From contig CALLMD010000006.1 in NCBI GenBank assembly GCA_938007935.1, positions 1 to 64,000 on the forward strand: DNA of 64,000 nucleotides, written 5' to 3'. Origin of the DNA: an uncultured Hellea sp. (GTDB lineage Bacteria > Pseudomonadota > Alphaproteobacteria > Caulobacterales > Maricaulaceae). Under the pieces are notes generated by a model. It saw nothing but the letters and a program-made list of their open reading frames with translations. It did not search any database and had not been told where the DNA came from. Both the position numbers and the translations under genes were made by a program. Below are positions 51,144 to 60,230 of the stretch, in pieces; within the stretch, counting starts at the first letter, position 1, and every line of letters starts with the position of its first letter.

Positions 51144-51166
51144 ACTCACGACCTCAGGATTATGAG
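51120..51166. repeat. Middle att copy (47 bp) joining Island A and Island B
   Basis: Identical to 28524-28570 and 60231-60277. It lies between the Island A integrase and the Island B integrase and carries only the tRNA 3' half. It is thus both the right end of Island A and the left end of Island B. Confidence 0.93.
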
Positions 51167-51300
51167 TTCTGTGGAAAAGATTATTACAACGAACATTTGC
51201 GATGTTGAAAGACTGAGTAATGTTATAAAAGATAATATTATCAATGACTTAAAAGCTTTATAGTTCCCCAAATGTGAGGAGCGATTGGGAAAAGATTAAA

Positions 51301-51324
51301 AAAATCAAACCCAATTCAAACCGC
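51301..51324. repeat. 24-bp direct repeat, left arm of Island B
   Basis: aaaatcaaacccaattcaaa followed by ccgc; one mismatch to 60088-60111. It lies 134 bases inside the middle att copy and just upstream of the integrase gene. Probable arm-type integrase site. Confidence 0.6.
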
Positions 51325-51346
51325 GGTAAAACTTGAGAGCAAAGAT

Positions 51347-52642
51347 ATGACAAAAATAAAACTAAAAGCCAGAGCAATCGATAAGTTGCCAATTACTGGC
51401 AAACGCTATGATGTACGTTTCTTAGACCAATCCGCTAGAGGACTAATTTTACGTGTAGGTAAGAACGGCAGCAAAACTTGGAGCTTCTGGCAAAAAATAC
51501 CAAATTCATCTGAAATATTTTCAAATACCTTTGGTAAAGTTGACTTAGATGCCCATGACAAAATCAAACCAATCAATATTGATGAAGCAACCGAATGGGC
51601 AGCATCACAAAGAGTTGCAGTTAAGAATGGAAAAAACAAGAAACGCTCAAAAAGACTGGCCGAAGGCCCGCTAACTTTTGAAAAATTATATCAAGAGTAT
51701 GTGCAAGACCATGCAAAAATTCGAAATTGTCTCTCATCACAAGAGAATAATGAGAGACTTTGGCGATTACACATAAAACCAGAATTTGAAAATCTAGTTG
51801 TTAAATCTATTCAGCATGAGGACATTGATTTTTTTATAAGCAAGAAGTTTTCTGAACTACGTTCACATGGTGGCTCTGGAGGACGTGCGAACAATATTCT
51901 ATCGCTTATGTCATCAATAATGAATTTTGCTCTGCGGCGCAGATATATTACATCCAACCCATGTTTCGGAATAAAAAAAATTAAAACCAAACATGAATGG
52001 CCCGAAATTACGAATGAACAACGAACCCTTTTGAGGACAACTGCTGCAGAAGAAAGCCCTATGATGGGTCTTATTGTAGATATTGCTCTGATAACTGGAG
52101 CCAGAAAACAGGAAATTCTAAAGGCGCGATGGGAAGAACTTGACGGTAATCTTTGGACTATTCCATCACGCAGAAAGAAAGGCGGCAAAGAACATGTGCT
52201 TACTTTGCCTCCACGATTATGCGCCCATATAAACTCTTGGCGTCAAAGACCTAGCATTATCAATGATAACGGAGATACAGCAACGATGGTTAGAAATGCT
52301 GGGTATATTTTTCCCTCTACAGCATCGAAATACAAGGGCAATCGGCGGAAAGGGATAAAGTTCACGCCTGAGAATGAAAGACCGCCTTTACAAGATATCA
52401 AATCTCCATGGACACGTATTAAGAAGGCTTCAAATCTTGAGTATTTGCGTTTTCATGATTTAAGGCATGACTTCGGCACCCAATCTGCAAGAGCTGGTAT
52501 GAGTCTCTTCGATTTAATGGATGCAATGGGACATCAAAACGTCAGCACAACAATGCTATATATCAATAAAGCAGGTCTGAATGGTCAACAGAAAGTTTTA
52601 GCTATGAGGGAAGAAATGTTAGAGAAAGCCCGAAAACTGTAG
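51347..52642 (+). CDS. Island B integrase (P4-type tyrosine recombinase)
   Basis: 431 residues. The N-terminal 'LDQSARGLILRVGKNGSKTW' is the DUF4102-like arm-binding fold of P4-type integrases. Catalytic residues: 'DIALITGARKQEILKARWEE' (Arg), 'RRKKGGKEHVLTL' (Lys), 'RFHDLRHDFGTQSARAG' (H-x-L-R-H) and 'MDAMGHQNVSTTMLYINKA' (His, Tyr). It reads away from the middle att site from 181 bases inside it. It is distinct from the Island A integrase, which explains the two sets of arm repeats. Confidence 0.93.
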   Translation: MTKIKLKARAIDKLPITGKRYDVRFLDQSARGLILRVGKNGSKTWSFWQKIPNSSEIFSNTFGKVDLDAHDKIKPINIDEATEWAASQRVAVKNGKNKKRSKRLAEGPLTFEKLYQEYVQDHAKIRNCLSSQENNERLWRLHIKPEFENLVVKSIQHEDIDFFISKKFSELRSHGGSGGRANNILSLMSSIMNFALRRRYITSNPCFGIKKIKTKHEWPEITNEQRTLLRTTAAEESPMMGLIVDIALITGARKQEILKARWEELDGNLWTIPSRRKKGGKEHVLTLPPRLCAHINSWRQRPSIINDNGDTATMVRNAGYIFPSTASKYKGNRRKGIKFTPENERPPLQDIKSPWTRIKKASNLEYLRFHDLRHDFGTQSARAGMSLFDLMDAMGHQNVSTTMLYINKAGLNGQQKVLAMREEMLEKARKL

Positions 52643-52644
52643 CC

Positions 52645-52683
52645 GAGAGAGAAAGAGAGAGAGAGAGAGAGTGTGTGTGTGTG
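52645..52683. repeat. (GA)n(GT)n simple repeat after the Island B integrase
   Basis: A purine run of GA units turns into GT units within 39 bases. It begins just after the integrase stop and before the tail of the pentapeptide-repeat gene. It is noncoding; length variation could affect nothing but the short intergenic gap. Confidence 0.85.
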
Positions 52684-52699
52684 GCTCGCTTTAGAGGTT

Positions 52700-54955
52700 T
52701 TAATTTCTCTCTATGCCCTCTTTCACATCATTTAGGCAGTTATGGCCATCAGAAATATATAAATCATAAAGAAGTCCCTTCTCTTCGGCATCTTGACAAG
52801 CAAATTTAATACCTTCTTCTAAGCTATTTTTTTCGAACTTTGAATTTATATGAATTACGAATTTAGTTTCGAATGTTTCCATAATTTTTTTTCGGTTTAA
52901 CTTAGATTGTTCAGACCCATAAAAGTAGGGACAAAGTAAAACTCTTTGAGAAGGAACTAACTCATCTCCGAATAGTGCAAGCATACACCCTAATCCACTA
53001 TTGCTTATAAAGCCTTTAACTGGATAACTATCTCTTACTGGTTTAAGAACCTCCGCATTTAATATCTTTAATATTTCTAAAGTTTCAGGATGTCGAACTT
53101 CATCTGACAGCTCTGTACACTTATTTCTCTCGCTGATATCGTCAATTTTAGGGAGATAACAACTGCTGCCAATTCTATAGGCATCGAACAACGCCGTAAA
53201 ATCTGAAGGGTTATTTTTTTTTGATGCGAAAGGGCTCTTTGAATGCGAAGGAAAAGAATTGTATAACATTCTCGGACGTTCGCCTTCACTTAATAAAGTA
53301 AAATTAGGGTATTGAACACTTCCGTTTAATTCAGAAAGTTTTTTGGCTTCTTCAAAGGGATCAGGATTTTTCTGATAAATATAAGGAAAATTGCTCTCTA
53401 CTCTAGTACCAAACTTATTATGTTTACTTCGCACATATATTTTTTTTTCAATATTAGGCACACTCCTTTCATCAAAAATCTTAAGGAGAGACTCTTCTTT
53501 AGCGTCCCATTGGTATCTAATTTTTAAATACCTAAAATCATTCAAAATTAATTTGGCACCATAAAAGTTAGAAAAACTCATATTAGCGTTAGAGAATTGA
53601 TTCCCAACAAGTAATGAAGAGGCAAAACTAGCCGCAGAAAAATCCCTATGAGCTAGTGAACTATTCTCAATGAATGAATAAGAAAAATCACTTCCTACCG
53701 AAGAAAACCAACCACTTGTACCTTGAATCACCGTATATGAAAAATCGCAATAACTACAACTCGCCATAAGAATATCCGAACTAATAAACTTCGAATTTTC
53801 AAAAATAGACCCGTCGAAATTGCTAATAGCAATATATGTATTCTGAAATGAAGAGTCAGAAAAAATAGACCCAAATGCCTTAACATCGTTAAATGATGCG
53901 GCATTAAAATTCGTTCCATTAAAATTTAATCCTGACATCTCAGTATTTTTAATGTCAGAAAATGCGAGTTGCGAAGTCAGAATTTTAGAAATTGGCATAT
54001 GTTGCCTTCGGTATACTTCCCACGCACCTCTTGTTGCATCAACTGTTTGCAATTTTGAAACAAGGTCAATTGGAAGTACATCTTTTATCAACGGTATTTC
54101 TTCTGACAGGTTTTTGCCTTTTAAGGCTAAATAGCGAATTCTTGGTATACCAAATAAAGTCTTGTGAGCCCGCTCTAAACCGGGTTTATCATCGCCATGA
54201 GCGAAGACAAAATCGTTCCAATAGAATGAAATAATCCCTTTGTTTAGCGCTTTTGATTTAAGGTCTGGAAGCGGTCGTGCGATAAGCAACGAGAATAAAG
54301 CTATTACACCTCCCATAACTATGGATACCAGTATTAAGTAGGAGGTTAAGTTTTTTAAATTTAATGAATTTAGTAACGGCCTTAGAACTAAAAAAGAAAA
54401 AGTAAAAACGGTAATAATAACAAAATCTAATATCGTTATAAAAACAGTATTTAAAACAGGTAAGAACCAAGTTTTTAGTAATGCAAGTACACTAATTGGC
54501 AATACTGCAAACGTAGTTATAAAAAATGCTATCCGTATGTTTCGTTCATAATAGCCATATGGGATAGAGTTTTCCATATATAAGAAGTTAAAATCACTAA
54601 ATTTCGAAACCAGAGATTTTCTATAATCTAGTGGTTTCAAGCTTCCTGAGTCGTATTGAGTCAATTTCCGTATTTCTCTTAACAATGAAAAAAGACGAAG
54701 ACAAAGCCCTCCATAAAGAGTCACCATAATTATCGACGAGCCAGCGACAAAAAATGGGATATCAACCTCAATATTGACCAATGGAAGTTGAACAGCAGAT
54801 TGTTTAGCTTTGTCTAAATGCGATGAGCTTACGATTAAAGAAGCAATAGTGAATGCAATCAGTAGGAAGGAAAAGTAATTTGTTCGGGCACTCCGAATAC
54901 TTGCATTTATGTTATCGTATGAATCAGATTGCTCTATTGTGTCTTTCATGCGCAT
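52700..54955 (-). CDS. Membrane protein with pentapeptide-repeat domain
   Basis: 751 residues. N-terminal half: helices at about 28-44 and 68-92, then several between about 140 and 230. A pentapeptide-repeat region lies at about 330-480, with A(D/N)Lxx-like units such as 'GLNFNGTNFNAASFND' and 'ANMSFSNFYGAKL'. The C-terminal 250 residues are a soluble domain without a recognised family. Membrane-anchored pentapeptide proteins are seen in several defence and stress contexts. No partner is adjacent, so function is unknown. Confidence 0.75.
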   Translation of the reverse strand: MRMKDTIEQSDSYDNINASIRSARTNYFSFLLIAFTIASLIVSSSHLDKAKQSAVQLPLVNIEVDIPFFVAGSSIIMVTLYGGLCLRLFSLLREIRKLTQYDSGSLKPLDYRKSLVSKFSDFNFLYMENSIPYGYYERNIRIAFFITTFAVLPISVLALLKTWFLPVLNTVFITILDFVIITVFTFSFLVLRPLLNSLNLKNLTSYLILVSIVMGGVIALFSLLIARPLPDLKSKALNKGIISFYWNDFVFAHGDDKPGLERAHKTLFGIPRIRYLALKGKNLSEEIPLIKDVLPIDLVSKLQTVDATRGAWEVYRRQHMPISKILTSQLAFSDIKNTEMSGLNFNGTNFNAASFNDVKAFGSIFSDSSFQNTYIAISNFDGSIFENSKFISSDILMASCSYCDFSYTVIQGTSGWFSSVGSDFSYSFIENSSLAHRDFSAASFASSLLVGNQFSNANMSFSNFYGAKLILNDFRYLKIRYQWDAKEESLLKIFDERSVPNIEKKIYVRSKHNKFGTRVESNFPYIYQKNPDPFEEAKKLSELNGSVQYPNFTLLSEGERPRMLYNSFPSHSKSPFASKKNNPSDFTALFDAYRIGSSCYLPKIDDISERNKCTELSDEVRHPETLEILKILNAEVLKPVRDSYPVKGFISNSGLGCMLALFGDELVPSQRVLLCPYFYGSEQSKLNRKKIMETFETKFVIHINSKFEKNSLEEGIKFACQDAEEKGLLYDLYISDGHNCLNDVKEGIERN

Positions 54956-55307
54956 TACGCTTACAGTAGATTAAGATTAAAAAAGAGCAACTCGTTTTTA
55001 AGAACAGCATTGCAGATATCCAATTATTTGTTCTCTGTAGAAACGCACTTTTCCATTGTTTCTTGTGTCACTTGCGCGATTTTCACAATTCTCTATTAGC
55101 CACCTCGAAAACAACAATGAGGTAGAAAATGGATTAATTTCTTCACCCTGCTAATTAGGGGTTAGACAAACAGCGGATGTGAAAGTGACGATTTTCTTTC
55201 TGAACAGGTAAAGCATATATTATTTCGCTCATACCGAAAGCAAATTCGTTCCTTATCTAAAATAAACTTTAAAACCCCGTGACGGGTTAACAGTGGAGCT
55301 TTGCCTA
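54956..55307. other. Noncoding region between divergent genes
   Basis: 352 bases. It contains a CCTC...GAGG imperfect hairpin (ccacctc at 55100, gaggtag at 55119) and accccgtgacgggtt just upstream of the HTH gene. It likely holds promoters in both directions; none could be assigned with confidence. The weak ORFs here (55162-55438, minus strand) are not supported. Confidence 0.4.
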
Positions 55308-55562
55308 ATGGTAAGTGAAATAGAAATAATAGAAAAAAAGAGTAGGTACTGGCAGCTGCCTGACGACACATTAGTGAATACGAAAACTGCCGCGTGTCTA
55401 ATAAACAAATCGCCCAGTACGCTAAAGTTTTGGCGCACCTCAGAGCAAATGCGGGGGCCTAACTGGGTAATAGGACGTCCAGTTAGTTACACTATAGGCA
55501 GTCTGAAAGCATATATCAGGCAGCAACAGTCCAATACATATGATGGGGGTTCTAATGGCTAA
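55308..55562 (+). CDS. HTH protein, excisionase/AlpA-like
   Basis: About 84 residues from MVSEIEIIEK (ATG 55308); the ORF's GTG start is less likely. 'VNTKTAACLINKSPSTLKFW' and 'GRPVSYTIGSLKAYIRQ' fit a winged-HTH of the AlpA/excisionase type that controls or assists P4-type integrases. It is 8 bases overlapped by the next gene. It may act with the Island B integrase. Confidence 0.65.
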   Translation: MVSEIEIIEKKSRYWQLPDDTLVNTKTAACLINKSPSTLKFWRTSEQMRGPNWVIGRPVSYTIGSLKAYIRQQQSNTYDGGSNG

Positions 55563-55998
55563 ACATGACGCCAAAGGCAGAAGTAAGAATACAAGATTCA
55601 TCAAAATCGATTATTGGATGGTGCAATCAGATGCTTGGAGGTCTCTAAATCCAAGGGAAATAGCGATATTTCTCCTATTGCTGGAACGATACAACGGTTC
55701 AAATAACGGACGCATTAGCCTCTCCATTAGGGAGTCGTCTAAATTAGGACATATGTCACAGAATACGGCCTCAGAAGCTTTTAAGACGCTCACTGAGAGG
55801 GGTTTTATCAAAATACGATATAAGGGCTCGTTCTCTCAAAAAGTTAAGCTTGCGAGCGAATATGAGCTTACGCATTTAAAGTATAAAGACCGACTGCCAA
55901 CTAAAGAATTTGCAAGTTGGAAAAAACAAATTCCGGTATTAAATCAGATGCGGAACGGTATTGATTTAGGTGCGATTAGCAACAATGATGTTTTATAA
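55555..55998 (+). CDS. Winged-helix protein, possible replication or control protein
   Basis: 147 residues from the ATG at 55555, which has GGGGG a few bases upstream. 'REIAIFLLLLERYNGSNNGR' and 'HMSQNTASEAFKTLTERGFI' form a winged HTH with a MarR/DnaD-like look. Many integrative elements encode such proteins as replication initiators or repressors. It is coupled to the HTH gene before it. Confidence 0.6.
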   Translation: MAKHDAKGRSKNTRFIKIDYWMVQSDAWRSLNPREIAIFLLLLERYNGSNNGRISLSIRESSKLGHMSQNTASEAFKTLTERGFIKIRYKGSFSQKVKLASEYELTHLKYKDRLPTKEFASWKKQIPVLNQMRNGIDLGAISNNDVL

Positions 55999-56226
55999 GG
56001 CCAAATTTGCACTTAGCTTAATACCCAAGTCATATAATTTTGACCTTAGACGGTATCATTTTAACTTACACATATAATAGCCATATACTATGGTGTATTG
56101 TTCTGCAGATTAACCTAAAGAAGATTAAGTAACTAAAAGACAAACTTGCTGGGACGCAGAGTGTTTTCACATAATTATTGCTGTATAATTATAATATTAT
56201 TTTTTTGGTACTTCTAGGAGATTAAT

Positions 56227-57693
56227 GTGAGAGTTATTTTATTAGTTGTATTAGCTTTTACTTTCCTCAATCCAGCTTTCGCCTATGCCCAGATTAAACA
56301 AATTGAAGACAGTGAAGGATATGGGGATATTTTTGATAATCTAAACAATAAAAAATCTTCAATATCAAATACTCAGAAATTTAATGGAATAAAGCCTTAT
56401 TTAAACACCTCTGGTATTTCCTCATGTTTGCTTGAAAGGGCTGGCAGAAACACTTCTCAATCCGCCATAACCTGCAAGTCTATTTGTCAGCCTTTAAGCG
56501 AATTAATATCAGAGGATTATTATCCTGCTGTTAGCTTTGCATTGAATGACTCTCTAAAGTCCATGGGTTCAAGTGTTGTTAGCACCTGCAACTTTATGCC
56601 TTATGGCATTATAGATGGCAGTCACCTTGCAAACTCTGCCTCGAGGATTCCTCAAGTAAAAAACAATAAATACGATACATACAATTTAGCGTTATTTGCT
56701 CAGAACGGGAAAAGGCAAAATGAGGCAAGGGCCTTTCTTTTGATGTCCGCAAATCTTGGTTATGATAAAGCTGAGTTTGAACACGGGAAAATTTTACTTA
56801 AAACTGGAAGTGAAAAAGAAGCTTTTATTTATTTGAATAAAGCAGCTGCACAAGGAAATATACAGGCCATACAGACACTGAAGCAAGAGTTTGATTATGA
56901 TGTTAAGCCTAATGCCATCTTGAGCTCTCAGGCCGCTTCTGATCCTATTACGACAGGCAGTAATGTGCCTAGCAATGTTTCGCAAAGTATTCCTTCTGTT
57001 CCTTCAGTTATGGCTAAAGATTATTGGGTGAAATCAAGCAGTGCGAACATATATGACAATACTGGAAATGTTATAGGGAAACTAGGTTTCGCCGCACCTG
57101 TAACCACATATGGGGAAAAGGACGGCAAGGGTAAGATTGACCTTTCTTCAGAAAATTGGATAAATTTATCTGAGTTATCAAATATACTGCCAGCGCAAGC
57201 CGAGTTGTTAAAAGAAACAGTTTCTGCTCCGAAGCAAGTAGATAACCTTAATCTAACTAAATACACTACTGCTGACCCCCTAAATTACAGAGATGCACCA
57301 AACGGAAATAAACTAGGCAGTTTGTCGTACGGTTCATTAGTTAAAGTCTATGAAGAACGGGATAACTGGGTAAGAATATCGAAATCAAATGAAACCCCAA
57401 ATTGGGTGCACAAAGATTACGTTTCCAAGTCAAAGCCTCGACCCAAAAAGACGGTAACTCGCACTCAATCAAAAAGAGGCTTTAAGGAAATTGGCGATGG
57501 CGGAAGGTATGGCATCAGTCGTTCGCTAAAAACACTTAAGAGCAAATGCAGCTACCGACAAATGGCACAATTTAGTGTAGGTGAGTATGTTTCAGGCGGT
57601 TGTCATTATGTCGTTCAAATCCTTAAAAAAGAACCTAACCACCCATATTCTACAAACTTGACGCGGTATATGAACAGTTCACTTTGGCCATAA
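56227..57693 (+). CDS. Secreted protein with Sel1-like repeats and two SH3-like domains
   Basis: 488 residues with a signal peptide cut near FAYA. After a Cys-containing N-terminal domain, a Sel1-like segment ('FLLMSANLGYDKAEFEHGKI', 'EAFIYLNKAAAQGNIQAIQT') lies at about 160-215. Two bacterial SH3-like domains follow ('SSSANIYDNTGNVIGKLGFA' and 'DPLNYRDAPNGNKLGSLSYG', ending 'WVRISKSNETPNWVHKDYV'). A C-terminal Cys/Gly-rich tail follows. SH3 domains of this type bind cell-wall peptides, so it may be a periplasmic or surface effector or immunity factor. GTG start preceded by ctaggagatta. Confidence 0.7.
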   Translation: MRVILLVVLAFTFLNPAFAYAQIKQIEDSEGYGDIFDNLNNKKSSISNTQKFNGIKPYLNTSGISSCLLERAGRNTSQSAITCKSICQPLSELISEDYYPAVSFALNDSLKSMGSSVVSTCNFMPYGIIDGSHLANSASRIPQVKNNKYDTYNLALFAQNGKRQNEARAFLLMSANLGYDKAEFEHGKILLKTGSEKEAFIYLNKAAAQGNIQAIQTLKQEFDYDVKPNAILSSQAASDPITTGSNVPSNVSQSIPSVPSVMAKDYWVKSSSANIYDNTGNVIGKLGFAAPVTTYGEKDGKGKIDLSSENWINLSELSNILPAQAELLKETVSAPKQVDNLNLTKYTTADPLNYRDAPNGNKLGSLSYGSLVKVYEERDNWVRISKSNETPNWVHKDYVSKSKPRPKKTVTRTQSKRGFKEIGDGGRYGISRSLKTLKSKCSYRQMAQFSVGEYVSGGCHYVVQILKKEPNHPYSTNLTRYMNSSLWP

Positions 57694-58062
57694 TATTTCT
57701 GTCCTAGGTGATATTTTCTAACCCACATGACCCATCCGTCATTAACTAACCTTGGCATCCAGAGTTTTCACCTATTGGTCATCTGAAAATTGAAAAAAAA
57801 TTTCGCATCTTGGTATTGATAGCTCTAATTTTTTCCAAGAAAGACAGCCTCCCAGATCATTCAAAACTATGTATTAATTACTAGTCTGTCTTAGACTATT
57901 TTAAGAAACAGCTAAGAGGGCAAACGAAATATTTGACGTTCATTTAAAACGATTGATTCAGTATAATATACGCGGTTTTGTACTTCAGTTTTCAAAGCTT
58001 ATTTGTTTAGAATTATTCCATCAAGGGTTGTTTTAAACTAAGCCTAATGTCAGTTTGGCAAA
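57694..58062. other. Noncoding region before the ATPase-TOPRIM gene
   Basis: 369 bases, AT-rich. A weak hairpin (tagtct/agacta at 57882 and 57893) is followed by TTTT. No ribosome-site-supported ORF. A promoter for the ATPase gene is expected in the last 100 bases. Confidence 0.4.
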
Positions 58063-59901
58063 ATGATTATTCACTTCACTAGTAAATATAAATGCATTCC
58101 CCGTGGAGGGACTGTGGAACTTCCAAAATTTGTTGTATTAACAGGTAAAAACGGAAGTGGTAAAACTCAATTATTTGAAGGTATTCATAATAAAAGGTTT
58201 AAGCTAAAAGATAGTGAAGGCGAATTTATTACCAGAATAACATATATTGAATCTGGTAAGTTGTCCGTCGACGACAATTCCTTTTCTGAGCCTACAGAAA
58301 CTAAAGCTCTTTTGGCTTATTACTACAACCAAATTATTTTAAACATCAACGGTAATCGCGGTGGGAATTTTGACTCATATGATAGAGACCCAAACGGTAG
58401 ATTTTTAGGGGTCGCACGGCAATTAGCTCAAGAGTTAAAAAGAAATAAGATAACTGAAATAAGTTATGATGAAATGGTTGAAAAATTCGATGAATATATA
58501 AATAGCATGAAGCCTAAAACAATTTTTTCTGATCAGCTTAGTGAAACCTTCACGAATTATTTTGGACAAAAGTGGGATAATGACAATAATCAGTTTTTAG
58601 CTGAGATAAAAAATAGAGATGTAAAATTTTTAACTGATGAAGAATTTTTAGATTTGCAAGGTCCACCTCCTTGGGAGTTAATTAATGAAGTTCTAAAGAA
58701 TGCTAAAATACCATATACAGTTACCCAGCCAGAAGATGAAAAGAAGCCTTTTAAGGCTCAATTAAAAAGTGTTACTGACCCCCAAAACATAATTGAATTT
58801 TCAGATTTATCTTCTGGTGAGAGAACTTTATGCAAACTGGCTATCGCAATATATCAAACAAAAACTGCGCCTGAATTTCCTGATTTACTTTTACTTGATG
58901 AACCAGATGCTCACCTGCATCCTTGTATGTCAAAACAGATGATAGACACTTTAGTAGTTAGTTTTTTGCCATACATCAAACATGGAATAATTATTACGAC
59001 ACATTCGCCTTCGACATGCGCATTGGCACCTGATGGCTCTCTTTTCTACATGCAAACTGATACAAGAAGGCCAATGTCAATTCAAATTGACGATGCCCTA
59101 GAGGAATTATGTGTAGGTATTCCAACCTTATCCATTCGCAAAGAAAATGAACGTCAAATAATCGTTGAAAGCAACATTGATGCTGAACTTTATACATCAA
59201 TTTGGCAAAGGGTTAGAAAGGTATTAGAATTACAAAATGTTCCAAACTTAAACTTTATCTCATCTGGCAAAGCATGGAGAAAAGGCAACTGTGAACAAGC
59301 ACAACATATGTGTGCGAGCTTAAGAAAAGGCGGGTCAACAACTTGTTTCGCGATAATTGATTACGATGGCAAAAATAAATCTAATGATCATATATTCGTG
59401 CTAGGTGAAGGGGAAAGGTATTCAATCGAAAACTTCATTCTAAATCCATTATCAATAGCTGCTCTTCTGGTACACCATCATGGTAGTGCAGCTCCATATG
59501 AATTTTTAAAAGGCATATCAATTATAGATATCAAAGACCTACCCCCAGAACAGTATCAGATAATTTCAGATGGTATCTGCAATAGGATTGAAACCAGTTT
59601 GGAAGAATTTCGAACGAGTAAAAGTCTTGAAAATAAATTTCCAGGGGTTGAATTGAGTGATGAGAGAATTGAAGTATCCACGATTACTGGTTTAGAGCTA
59701 AAACTTCCTGTTTGGTATAGCGTTACGAATGGGCATGTACTTGAAAAACTAATACTCGCGGTTTTCCCTAAACTTTTACATTATGGAAGAGACAATGAAG
59801 CGGGAAAATTAATGACTTCTGTATGCACTCATATTTTAGCTCCAATTCCCGAATTTATTCCTCTAAGTCTTTCTGAAACTTTAGTTAAACTAACAGAATA
59901 A
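58063..59901 (+). CDS. AAA/ABC-type ATPase fused to a TOPRIM/DUF4435-like domain (PARIS/OLD-like defence candidate)
   Basis: 612 residues. ATPase half: Walker A 'GKNGSGKT' (28-35), ABC signature 'LSSGE' (249-253), Walker B 'LLLLDEPDAHLHP' (275-287), H-loop 'TTHSPS' (312-317). C-terminal half: 'IIVESNIDAELYTSIW' with the TOPRIM-like Glu369, 'AIIDYDGKN' with the D-x-D at 433-435, then 'ERYSIENFIL' with the DUF4435-like Y-x-I-E-N. OLD nucleases and PARIS (AriA ATPase with AriB DUF4435, sometimes fused) share this layout. In PARIS the ATPase senses a phage anti-restriction protein and releases a TOPRIM nuclease. A one-gene version here would suit that scheme, but the sensor part is not recognised. 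Confidence 0.75.
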   Translation: MIIHFTSKYKCIPRGGTVELPKFVVLTGKNGSGKTQLFEGIHNKRFKLKDSEGEFITRITYIESGKLSVDDNSFSEPTETKALLAYYYNQIILNINGNRGGNFDSYDRDPNGRFLGVARQLAQELKRNKITEISYDEMVEKFDEYINSMKPKTIFSDQLSETFTNYFGQKWDNDNNQFLAEIKNRDVKFLTDEEFLDLQGPPPWELINEVLKNAKIPYTVTQPEDEKKPFKAQLKSVTDPQNIIEFSDLSSGERTLCKLAIAIYQTKTAPEFPDLLLLDEPDAHLHPCMSKQMIDTLVVSFLPYIKHGIIITTHSPSTCALAPDGSLFYMQTDTRRPMSIQIDDALEELCVGIPTLSIRKENERQIIVESNIDAELYTSIWQRVRKVLELQNVPNLNFISSGKAWRKGNCEQAQHMCASLRKGGSTTCFAIIDYDGKNKSNDHIFVLGEGERYSIENFILNPLSIAALLVHHHGSAAPYEFLKGISIIDIKDLPPEQYQIISDGICNRIETSLEEFRTSKSLENKFPGVELSDERIEVSTITGLELKLPVWYSVTNGHVLEKLILAVFPKLLHYGRDNEAGKLMTSVCTHILAPIPEFIPLSLSETLVKLTE

Positions 59902-60230
59902 TGTACTCTCTCAGTCTAAGATGCGTCTTTAAAGATTATTGACCAAAATCTTGGTTCATTCCCGAAATATTACTTAAGCAGTAACCCAAAGTGCTACAGA
60001 CCTAATATGGGAACATGGGTCAAAAATAGCCTTAAATAGATAGATTTTGAAGACCGAGAGAATCTTTATTGAGATAAAAATTTGGGGAAAATCAAACCCG
60101 ATTCAAACCGCCCATATTTTTAAAAATAAGCAGGATGACTAGCTTAACGACGCATTAAGCTAGGTCTGAGAGACTAAGACATTGAAATAAAACAATATTT
60201 ACGTTACAAATGTCGAAACTTTTAAGAAAA
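59902..60230. other. Noncoding region holding the right arm of Island B
   Basis: 329 bases. It contains the 24-bp repeat (60088-60111) 120 bases before the att core and AT-rich sequence on each side. No gene is supported. Confidence 0.5.
60088..60111. repeat. 24-bp direct repeat, right arm of Island B
   Basis: aaaatcaaacccgattcaaa followed by ccgc; matches 51301-51324 with one mismatch, same orientation. 120 bases inside the right att core. Probable integrase arm site. Confidence 0.6.

Larger units (their letters stand above)
28524..51166. mobile_element. Island A: integrative element in tRNA-Met (about 22.6 kb)
   Basis: Bounded by two direct 47-bp tRNA-Met att copies, with a tyrosine integrase at the right border and copies of an ACGTGTGA motif just inside both ends. 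Contents: P-loop NTPase/membrane pair, replication-relaxation protein, TraD/HerA-like ATPase, three coiled-coil genes, three additional recombinases, a tRNA-Ser fragment, an Avs-like STAND NTPase, DUF3768 and several unknown genes. Much of it is more AT-rich than the flanks. No relaxase or full type IV secretion set was recognised, so it is at most mobilisable. Confidence 0.88.

Noticed and set aside
55162-55438. Minus-strand ORFs of 61 and 69 residues upstream of the HTH gene
   Set aside because: They overlap each other and the HTH gene without ribosome sites; low-complexity Phe/Ser/Leu content.
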